Shown here: piece after piece, positions 42,467 through 51,700 of the stretch
Position numbering within the stretch: the stretch's first letter is position 1
Layout of the letters: each line of letters starts with the position of its first letter
DNA from: Megaustenia siamemsis
Lineage: Eukaryota > Mollusca > Gastropoda > Stylommatophora > Ariophantidae
Assembly: GCA_032433765.1 (NCBI GenBank)
Contig: JAVIAB010000046.1
Coordinates: 58,907,000 to 58,970,999 of the forward strand
Direction of reading: 5' to 3'
DNA length: 64,000 nt
Translations under genes and position numbers: made by a program
Notes under the pieces: generated by a model
The model's database searches: none
What the model saw: the letters and a program-made list of their open reading frames with translations, nothing else
What the model was told of the DNA's origin: nothing

Positions 42467-43396
42467 GACACAAAAAGAGGAGTAAGACAAGGATGCATCC
42501 TATCACCAAGCTTGTTCAATTTATACACTGAGCAAATCTTTCAAAACATCTCAGAGATGCCAGGTCTAAACATTAATGGAAAGATAATTAATAACCTAAG
42601 ATATGCTGATGATACTGTTCTACTAGCAGAAAATCCTGAATATCTACAACAATTGCTTAATGTGATAAACACAACAAGCAAAAAATATGGACTAGAGATG
42701 AATATCAAAAAGACTAAAACTATGATCATAAACAAAGAAAATTCTCAAGACCTACAATTAAATATCACAGTTCAGGGAATACATCTGGAGACAGCCCAGA
42801 GCTACAACTACCTGGGACATACTATAACCAATGATGGAAAATGCAAAATTGAAATAAACAAAAGAATAGGTATGGCAAAAAGTAATTTTAATGCCATGAA
42901 AAATATACTAACAACAAAACAAATATCAGCAGGGCTGAAACTAAGAATGGCAAAATGTTACATCTTCTCAATATTCCTGTATGGTGCAGAAACATGGACA
43001 TTAGACAAGAAAACAGAACAGAAAATTGAAGCCTTTGAGATGTGGATACATAGAAGAATAGGTAGAATTGGATGGAAACAAAAGATAACAAACGATGAAG
43101 TTTTAAAACAACTAAAATTGAGAAGAGAACTACTAAACACAATTAGAGCAAGACAAATTAGATTTTTGGGCCATGTTAAAAGACACAACAGTCTACTAAA
43201 ATTAATATTAGAAGGAAAAATACAAGGTAAAAGAGGCAGAGGCAGACCAAGACTGACATGGACGAGTAACATCAAAAGATGGACAAGTCAATCTATGTCA
43301 GCCTGCACCATCAAAGCAAGAAACAGAGAAGAATGGCGATACATGGTAGCCAACCTTCGTTGCGGAGATGGCACTCGATGATGATGATGATGATGA
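42467..43396 (+). pseudogene. Non-LTR family A, best-preserved copy (5'-truncated reverse transcriptase)
   Basis: Open frame 42437-43381 (314 codons). The element starts only at about residue 11 (DTKRGVRQG); the first ten residues come from the flanking host or family E sequence. Seen in the frame: reverse-transcriptase block GVRQGCILSPSLF (15-27), catalytic YADD at residues 56-59 (42602-42613), FLYGAETWTLD (180-190), FLGHVKRH (243-250), GKRGRGRPRLTW (264-275), and a C-terminus EEWRYMVANLRCGDGTR. The coding end meets a (GAT)n tail at 43377-43399. An 11-bp duplication TGACCTCCATG at 42456-42466 and 43397-43407 flanks it. The N-terminal endonuclease and the first reverse-transcriptase blocks are missing, so it cannot be active although its frame is intact. 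It is probably a recent insertion. Clade is not firmly assigned; the short repeat tail recalls RTE-type elements. Confidence 0.9.
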
Positions 43397-43421
43397 TGAC
43401 CTCCATGAAGGACCGAGTGAT

Positions 43422-43426
<5 letters not shown>

Positions 43427-43457
<31 letters not shown>

Positions 43458-43474
43458 AGAGTGAGAGAGAGAGA
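43427..43474. repeat. (AG)n microsatellite
   Basis: AG repeats with a few G-rich interruptions, between the family A insertion and the SINE B copy. Confidence 0.9.
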
Positions 43475-43485
43475 TCGCCTACACC

Positions 43486-43799
43486 AACCAGCATGGTTAA
43501 AAAAAAAAAAAGTAAAGACCCCCTTCCACACCTTGCTAGTCGTATGAGGAAAGTGGTGTTAGTGGCCAGACTTTTCTATGACCGTGGCACATTTTTGGCT
43601 GATGTGGTCGGTATCACGCCAGGCCGCCTTAACTCTCAGAAAAAATCTCTGGCTACCAATTTTTAGAAACTGGGTGAACCTCGGAGCCTTGTCAGTCCGA
43701 CAAAAAAATCCGCCACTGCCTGGGATCAAACTCGGACACTTCTGGTCAGGAAGTGAGCGCACTAACCGCTCAGCCACCGAGGTTCCGAACCGGCATGGT
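43486..43799 (-). mobile_element. SINE family B, copy 3, complete, with target-site duplication
   Basis: Minus-strand SINE of ~288 bp. The head GGTGGCTGAGCGGTTAGTGC has an A-box layout. It is followed by a B-box-like GTTTGATCCCAGGCAGTGGC, the shared SINE A/B body, and a TCTTTAC plus T-run tail. Near-perfect 12-bp duplications are AACCAGCATGGT (43486-43497) and AACCGGCATGGT (43788-43799). Only one head copy is present here, so this is the unamplified counterpart of the array at 3583-4436. Confidence 0.9.
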
Positions 43800-43929
43800 A
43801 CCTGTTGATATTGACCATTGTTTAGTGTCTTTGATCCTTCTGCACACATTCCTCTCCTTATAGACACAGGCGCGGAAACAGGTGATCTACGGGTAATCAG
43901 AGAATCATTTCAGTGGGGGAGAGATCTGT

Positions 43930-44180
43930 TCACAACAGTCGGACAAATAAAAAGCACAAATAATTAAGAACAGACAAAAATAAAGAACAATAGATAGCCT
44001 TAAGCAGCATCGATCCTGTACACCTCAGCACAACAGTGTACCCCGAGAGACAAACGATAGAGCGCAACTAAGCAACCTAAAATAGTAGCTATCTTTGGCG
44101 ATGTCTTTTTGTTCTTTTATGTTGTTGATTATTTGTGGATGTGGTCGCGAGTGCAGTAAACACACCTCTTGCCCTGACAT
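43930..44180 (-). mobile_element. SINE family C copy with inverted tails
   Basis: Minus strand: GACATCGCCAAAGATAGCTA, CTATTTTAGGTTGC, GCGCTCTATCG, GATCGATGCTG, CTATTGTTCTTTA and a T-rich tail ending near 43940. On the plus strand a second tail (TTGTTCTTTTATG, GATTATTTGTGGATG, GTAAACACACCTCTTGCC) follows from 44108 to 44180. The two tails are inverted, as in the fragment at 5110-5268. Confidence 0.6.
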
Positions 44181-44213
44181 GATTCGATGATCTGCCTCCT
44201 CGGAGGCCTCCCT

Positions 44214-44813
44214 CGACAACAATATTCATGTGTCTCCTGTTCTACAGGTGACAACAATATTCATGTGTCTCCTGTTCTACAGGTGACAACAATATTCATG
44301 TCTCCTGTTCTACAGGTGACAACAATATTCATGTGTCTCCTGCTCTACAGGTGATAACAATATTCATGTATCTCCTGTTCTACAGCTGACAACAATATTC
44401 ATGTGTCTCCTGTTCTACAGGTGACAACAATATGCATGTGTCTCCTGTTCTACAGGTGATAACAATATTCATGTATGTGTCTCCTGTTCTACAGGTGATA
44501 ACAATATTCATGTATGTGTCTCCTGTTCTACAGGTGATAACAATATTCATGTATGTGTCTCCTGTTCTACAGGTGATAACAATATTCATGTATGTGTCTC
44601 CTGTTCTACAGGTGATAACAATATTCATGTATGTGTCTCCTGTTCTACAGGTGATAACAATATTCATGTATGTGTCTCCTGTTCTACAAGTGATAACAAT
44701 ATTCATGTATGTGTCTCCTGTTCTACAGGTGATAACAATATTCATGTATGTGTCTCCTGTTCTACAAGTGATAACAATATTCATGTATGTGTCTCCTGTT
44801 CTACAGGTGATAA
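44214..44813. repeat. 39-bp (earlier 35-bp) tandem array, about 16 copies
   Basis: Units carry ACAATATTCATG and TGTCTCCTGTTCTACAGGTG. The left six or so are 35 bp or shorter. From about 44460 all are 39 bp, with an extra TATG, nearly invariant. Because 39 is a multiple of three, both strands stay open across the array. A pyrimidine stretch plus CTACAG|GTG resembles a 3' splice site in each unit. Confidence 0.95.
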
Positions 44814-44815
44814 GG

Positions 44816-45455
44816 TCCGAATTCAAATGGTACTAGAGACGATGGGAAGTTTTCAAATCGCATCTGTGCTTGTTTTTTTCGTGACTTTCAAAATCTTGGA
44901 TGTTTCATTAGTTTGCTCATTGTTCAAATCATGAAATATTGTCAAAATAATGAATCATCAACAAATGCAAAATTTATTTATTATTTGTGATAGTCTTAGA
45001 ATATTTTTTCCCCTCAAATTAATGAAATAGTTTGTTTCGTTTCTCTTGTTCGCTACAAATATTTTTCAATGCTTGGCTAAAATACCTCACGTACCGGCAT
45101 ATTAAACATGTATGGCCAGTGCACCCTGAATACCACTCGGTTATTATCAGGACTTCAGAATTGGAGAATAACTTTAATTAAATTAAAAATTGCCCGTAAT
45201 AGCGAATTCATCCTTTGAATGACAAAGAAATGTCTATTGTAACGCGACATTTTCATCAGGACTTTTTCTTTACAAGAAATGACGCTTGTGGCGTCAGTCT
45301 ATTTTAGGTTTATTGAATCGTTTCATCAAATGTATTCAATATTTTTATGTTACAGTGGTTCTAAAACTATGGGGGTACAGGACTACCGGGGTTAGATGAA
45401 CGGACTGTAGAAAGGGTGGTGCATGGAGATGGGGGATAGAAGAGGCAAGATGGTG
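44816..45455. other. Unique AT-rich sequence, nothing identified
   Basis: No repeat structure, long frame or domain seen. Confidence 0.5.
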
Positions 45456-46500
45456 AGTTGTTACGCAAACCGTCATCACCATTGAGTGGCATCTCCGCAT
45501 CGAAGGTTGGCTACTATGGAGCGCCATTCCGTTATGTCTTTTCTTTTGATAGTGCAGGTTGTCATAGGCTGACTTGTCCATCTTTTGATGTTTCTTGCTT
45601 TGATAGTGCAGGTTGTCATAGGCTGACTTGTCCATCTTTTGATGTTTCTCGTCCGTGTTAGTATGCATCTTTTACTTTGTATTTTTTCCTTAAAATATTA
45701 CTTGTAGTAGGCTGTTGTGTCTTTTAACATGCCCCAACTATCTTATTTGTCTTGTTGGAATTCAGTTTAGTAGTTCTCTTTTCATTGTTAGTTGTTTTAA
45801 GATTTCATCGTTTGTTTTCTTTTCTTTCCATCCATTTCTGCTTATTCGTCTATATCCACATTTCAATGGTTTCAATTGTCTGTTGTTCTCTTGTCTAATG
45901 TACATGTTTCTGCACCATACAGGAATATTGAGAAGATGTAACATTTTGCTATTCTTAGTTTTAGCCCTGGTGTTATTTGTTTTGATGTTAGTATGTTCTT
46001 CATGACATTAAAATTACTTTTTGCCATTCCTATTCTTTTGTTTATTTCAGTTGTACATTTTCCTTCACTGGTTATAGTATGTCCAAGGTAGTTGTAGCTC
46101 TGAACTGTTTCCAGGTCTATTCTTGGAATTTTGATATCCACTTGTAGGTTTTGAGTATTTTCTTTGTTTATGATCATAGTTTTAGTCTTTTTAATATTCA
46201 TATCTAGTCCATATTTTTTGCTTGTCATGTTTATTTCATTAAGTAATTGTTGTAGGTATTTAGGATTTTTTCTGCTAGTAGTACAGTATCATCATCATAT
46301 CTTAGGTTATTGATTATCTTTCCATTAATTTGTAGGCCTGGCATCTCTGTGATATTTTTAAAGATTTGCTCAGTGTATAGATTGAACAAGCTTGGTGATA
46401 ATATGTATCCTTGTCTTACTCCTCTTTTAATATCAATGGGTGTAGTTTTCTTTGCTATATTTTATTATTGCTGTTTGCTCCCAGTATAGATTACATATTA
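45456..46500 (-). pseudogene. Non-LTR family A copy, longest but broken
   Basis: Minus strand covers almost the same region as the 42467-43396 copy: RGVRQGYILSPSLFNLYTEQ, NNLRYDDDTVLLAE, a frameshift, SKKYGLDMNIKKTKTMIINK, SYNYLGHTITSEGKC, YIFSIFLYGAETCTLDKRTT, then further breaks. The catalytic YADD reads YDDD (near 46292), which should affect activity. A 60-odd-bp segment (CTTTTGATGTTTCTTGCTTT region, ~45570-45650) is present twice in tandem. The 3' end at about 45470 has CATCACC-type repeats. The 5' boundary coincides with the start of the transposase-bearing element near 46500. Confidence 0.85.
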
Positions 46501-47760
46501 TAGTCCGTTCAAAAATTCATAATCACACCTGAATTAGTTTTGCGTGATAACCGTTTGTTATTTTGCTTTCAAATTTTGCATGCAATCTTAGAATATTGAT
46601 GACGTTATAGAAATATTTTTTGCTCTGAGAAATTTGATCTAGTTTAAAAGTTTTCTTCTTTAGGCTATATTAAATTCACCCTGTTCGAATTTGACACCAT
46701 TTTAGGATATATACATTAATTTGGTGCGGTCGTTGACGTAAAATAGTTTGGCTATTGCAGAAACACTAACTTCAGGAAAATCCCGTGCACAAAACTGAAT
46801 TATTGAACGACATGACGCACCACGGCCTTGACATTAATTACCGAAGGGAAGGCGTATCTTTATTAATTTTGTGAAGACTCAGTAGACAATTTGTTGACTT
46901 TAAATACCAACATTTATATCTAAATTACAATGAGTTTGAAATGCAAATTTATAACTATGCAAAAGGTTACTGTTTTACTATATCAGCACTTCCTTAGGGA
47001 ATCCAAGATGGGGCATTTATATTGTGATATTCATGACCAAGAGAGACGAACGCAACTCGCGTTTGGTCTTAATAAATCGTCATTTTCTCATTGGATTAAA
47101 CACGACTCAGAGTGCATTCATGTCAATCAAGGAAGGAAAAGGAAAGTCTACAGCTTTGACATGGATGTCATAAAACGTGAGATATTTAAAATGTTTGCTA
47201 ATAATGTACTTGTACTCTCAGGAATTTGAAATTAAAATTGCATGCAGACTGCAATATTGACATTTCTAAAAGTACCCTATGGAAGATTGTGCGAGGAGCC
47301 GGCTTCACTTTCAGAAAAAACTGTTGGGGGCAGGAATATTATTTGTGAAAAACCACACTTGGTCATTGCTCGAAGCAAATACCTGAGACAGATCCGTGAG
47401 CGGCGGAGTGAACGGTATGATATTGTATATTTGGACGAATCATGGGTCAAAGCACACCACACCTATGCTAAAGAATGGCAGTCAGTAAATGGCAAACTCA
47501 AAAGAACAATTCCGAGCAGCAAAGGCCAGCTCATTATATTAACGCATGCTGGAAGCACTGAAAACGGCCTAGTCCATGATGCGGGACTTATTGTTCAATC
47601 AAAAAGTACCTATGGTAGGGACTACCGTACTGAAATGAAAGAAACATTTTCAGGCACTGGTTGGAGAACGATCTTTTACCAATCCTGGAGAGACCTTCAT
47701 GCATAGTCATGGATAATACATCATACCACAATGTCGTTTTGTGACCGTATCTTCTGCATG
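46500..47760 (+). pseudogene. Tc1/mariner/IS630-superfamily transposase pseudogene
   Basis: A first frame (46930-47229, ~99 residues) includes LYCDIHDQERRTQLAFGLNK, plausibly an N-terminal DNA-binding part. Next, in another frame, comes ISKSTLWKIVRGAGFTFRKN (47250-47320), typical of the helix-turn-helix region. After a +1 shift the main frame continues to 47706 with YDIVYLDESWVKAHHT, where the Asp at ~47434 is the first catalytic residue, and LIILTHAGSTENG. A further shift near 47645 restores FRHWLENDLLPILE and CIVMDNTSYHN, giving the second catalytic Asp at ~47712. The third acidic residue is absent because the sequence diverges soon after. The left end near 46500 (TAGTCCGTTCAAAAATTCAT) could be a terminal inverted repeat, but no partner was found. 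Confidence 0.8.
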
Positions 47761-47824
47761 TTTTTTTTATAACCCTCTTTGTAACCGTCTTTATATATGA
47801 TCCATTATAACCGTCTGGTCTTCC

Positions 47825-47925
47825 TCGACTTCGCGTTGTGACTTGTTTCCCCACGACTTCGCGTTGTGACTTGTTTCCCCACGACTTCGCGTTGTGACTT
47901 GTTTCCCACGACTTCCAGCGCCCGT
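47825..47925. repeat. 28-bp tandem repeat, three to four copies
   Basis: GACTTCGCGTTGTGACTTGT at 47827, 47855 and 47883, spaced exactly 28 bp. Confidence 0.9.
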
Positions 47926-48286
47926 TCTTCACTAAGCACACACTACACATCTACACAGCACAACTGACACCATTGATGACAAAGTTGACTGATTTATTCC
48001 AGTACACTCACTGACAAGTGTCCCTTGACAGGACTCACATTAACAGCTTCATAACCAAATCTAATTGCATGGCATACCAACATGGATGACTTTTTCTTCA
48101 CCAAACTACTTCAATACATAGTCTAATAAGATCTCAGTCCAGGCTTATACTAAGCCTATGATATTGTGTCATCACCACCTGATGAATATTTCTTCACCAT
48201 AGGACTCAAATAACTGCAGACAAATGTATTTGACATTATGAATGTCTTTTCACACGACGATACTAATAAACTTGCTGACGGCAGGT
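47926..48286. other. Unique sequence, no supported gene
   Basis: Nothing recognisable before the SINE insertion site. Confidence 0.5.
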
Positions 48287-48574
48287 CAGTGTGAAAGTGG
48301 GAGCCGCGATAGCTCAGTGGTTAGTGAACTGGACTACAAAGGACAAGGGGTAGGGTTCGATCCCAACCGACTGCCTCCGGGTTCACCCAGCCTTAAATGG
48401 GTACCGGATTTTTTTTCTGGGAAAGTAAAGCAGCATGGGCGTAATACCGACCACATTACCCCAAAAATCATGTACTGAAGGTCTGTAAAATATAGGGTCA
48501 CTAACACCATATTTCCCTATACGCCACTTGGCGTGACGGGGGTACTTTACTTTTTTTTTTACAGTGTGAAAGTG
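48287..48574 (+). mobile_element. SINE family A, copy 4, with perfect 13-bp target-site duplication
   Basis: Plus-strand full-length copy, 48300 to about 48561. Head is GGAGCCGCGATAGCTCAGTG (A box TAGCTCAGTGG), B box GGTTCGATCCC is perfect, and the end is GGGGTACTTTAC plus a T-run. Perfect direct repeats CAGTGTGAAAGTG at 48287-48299 and 48562-48574. It is nearly identical to copy 3, so it is likely a young insertion. Confidence 0.96.
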
Positions 48575-48795
48575 TTAACATGAGAGCACGTTTTTATTGT
48601 TTTCTTTTCGATTTCTTCAAGTAATTAGAAATAGGAGGTGACTGTGGGCACTCTCTTTTCGGAATGTAGATGATTCGTGGAACAAAAATGTTGAATTTTA
48701 GAGAAATATTGGAATGTGGAAAGTGGGCGCTGGATAGGCGGTAAATGAAATGGGCGATAAGAGAAGAACGTTGTTAACGACTGTGTTTGTGAAAG
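48575..48795. other. Unique flank of the terminal satellite
   Basis: Non-repetitive sequence. The last ~20 bases (GTTTGTGAAAGAACGG) lead into the first satellite unit. Confidence 0.6.
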
Positions 48796-51700
48796 AACGG
48801 TGAAGAGATGAGAATGAGTGGACAAAAGGAGTCTTATAGAACGGTGAAGAGATGAGAATGAGTGGACAAAAGGAGTCTTATAGAACGGTGAAGAGATGAG
48901 CATGAGTGGACAAAAGGAGTCTTATAGAACGGTGAAGAGATGAGAATGAGTGGACAAAAGGAGTCTTATAGAACGGTGAAGAGATGAGAATGAGTGGACA
49001 AAAAGAGTCTTATAGAACGATGAAGAGATGAGAATGAGTGGACAAAAGGAGTCTTATAGAACGGTGAAGAGATGAGAATGAGTGGACAAAAGGAGTCTTA
49101 TAGAACGGTGAAGAGATGAGAATGAGTGGACAAAAGGAGTCTTATAGAACGGTGAAGAGATGAGAATGAGTGGACAAAAGGAGTCTTATAGAACGGTGAA
49201 GAGATGAGAATGAGTGGACAAAAGGAGTCTTATAGAACGGTGAAGAGATGAGAATGAGTGGACAATAGGAGTCTTATAGAACGGTGAAGAGATGAGAATG
49301 AGTGGACAAAAGGAGTCTTATAGAACGGTGAAGAGATGAGAATGAGTGGACAAAAAGAGTCTTATAGAACGGTGAAGAGATGAGAATGAGTGGACAAAAG
49401 GAGTCTTATAGAACGGTGAAGAGATGAGAATAAGTGGACAAAAGGAGTCTTATAGAACGGTGAAGAGATGAGAATGAGTGGACAAAAGGAGTCTTATAGA
49501 ACGGTGAAGAGATGAGAATGAATGGACAAAAGGAGTCTTATAGAACGGTGAAGAGATGAGAATGAGTGGACAAAAGGAGTCTTATAGAACGGTGAAGAGA
49601 TGAGAATGAGTGGACAAAAGGAGTCTTATAGAACGGTGAAGAGATGAGAATAAGTGGACAAAAGGAGTCTTATAGAACGGTGAAGAGACGAGCATGAGTG
49701 GACAAGAGGAGTCTTATAGAACGGTGAAGAGATGAGAATGAGTGGACAAAAGGAGTCTTATAGAACGGTGAAGAGATGAGAATGAGTGGACAAAAGGAGT
49801 CTTATAGAACGGTGAAGAGATGAGAATGAGTGGACAAAAGGAGTCTTATAGAACGGTGAAGAGATGAGAATGAGTGGACAAAAAGAGTCTTATAGAACGG
49901 TGAAGAGATGAGAATGAGTGGACAAAAGGAGTCTTATAGAACGGTGAAGAGATGAGAATGAGTGGACAAAAGGAGTCTTATAGAACGGTGAAGAGATGAG
50001 AATGAGTGGACAAAAGGAGTCTTATAGAACGGCGAAGAGATGAGAATGAGTGGACAACAGGAGTCTTATAAAACGGTGAAGAGATGAGAATGAGTGGACA
50101 ACAGGAGTCTTATAGAACGGTGAAGAGATGAGAATGAGTGGACAAAAGGAGTCTTATAGAACGGTGAAGAGATGAGAATGAGTGGACAATATGAGTCTTA
50201 TAGAACAGTGAAGAGATGAGCATGAGTGGACAAAAGGAGTCTTATAGAACGGTGAAGAGATGAGAATGAGTGGACAAAAGGAGTCTTATAGAACGGTGAA
50301 GAGATGAGCATGAGTGGACAAAAGGAGTCTTATAGAACGGTGAAGAGATGAGAATGAGTGGACAAAAGGAGTCTTATAGAACGGTGAAGAGATGAGAATG
50401 AGTGGACAAAAGGAGTCTTATAGAACGGTGAAGAGGTGAGAATGAGTGGACAAAAGGAGTCTTATAGAACGGTGAAGAGATGAGAATGAGTGGACAAAAG
50501 GAGTCTTATAGAACGGTGAAGAGATGAGAATGAGTGGACAAAAGGAGTCTAATAGAACGGTGAAGAGATGAGAATGAGTGGACAAAAGGAGTCTTATAGA
50601 ACGGTGAAGAGATGAGAATGAGTGGACAACAGGAGTCTTATAGAACGGTGAAGAGATGAGAATAATTGGACAAAAGGAGTCTTATAGAACGGTGAAGATA
50701 TGAGAATGAGTGGACAAAAGGAGTCTTATAGAACGGTAAAGAGATGAGAATGAGTGGACAAAAGGAGTCTTATAGAAGGCGAAGAGATGAGAATGAGTGG
50801 ACAAAAGGAGTCTTATAGAAGGCGAAGAGATGAGAATGAGTGGACAAAAGGAGTCTTATAGAACGGTGAAGAGATGAGAATGAGTGGACAAAAGGAGTCT
50901 TATTGAACGGTGAAGAGATGAGAATGAGTGGACAAAAGGAGTCTTATAGAACGGTGAAGAGATGAGAATAAGTGGACAAAAGGAGTCTTATAGAACGGTG
51001 AAGAGATGAGAATAAGTGGACAAAAGGAGTCTTATAGAACGGTGAAGAGATGAGAATGAGTGGACAAAAGGAGTCTTATAGAACGGTGAAGAGATGAGAA
51101 TGAGTGGACAAAAGGAGTCTTATAGAACGGTGAAGAGATGAGAATGAGTGGACAAAAGGAGTCTTATAGAACGGTGAAGAGATGAGAATGAGTGGACAAA
51201 AGGAGTCTTATAGAACGGTGAAGAGATGAGAATGAGTGGACAAAAGGAGTCTTATAGAACGGTGAAGAGATGAGAATGAGTGGACAAAAGGAGTCTTATA
51301 GAACGGTGAAGAGATGAGAATGAGTGGACAAAAGGAGTCTTATAGAACGGTGAAGAGATGAGAATGAGTGGACAAAAGGAGTCTTATAGAACGGTGAAGA
51401 GATGAGAATGAGTGGACAAAAGGAGTCTTATAGAACGGTGAAGAGATGAGAATGAGTGGACAACAGGAGTCTTATAGAACGGTGAAGAGATGAGAATGAG
51501 TGGACAACAGGAGTCTTATAGAACGGTGAAGAGATGAGAATGAGTAGACAAAAGGAGTCTTATAGAACGGTGAAGAGATGAGAATGAGTGGACAAAAGGA
51601 GTCTTATAGAACGGTGAAGAGATGAGAATGAGTGGACAAAAGGAGTCTTATAGAACGGTGAAGAGATGAGAATGAGTGGACAAAAGGAGTCTTATAGAAC

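Noticed and set aside
44380..44836. Repeated 13-residue frames on both strands
   Set aside because: Artefact of the 39-bp period.
47588..47950. Minus-strand 120-codon frame
   Set aside because: Runs antisense to the transposase remnant and through the 28-bp repeat; no similarity seen.
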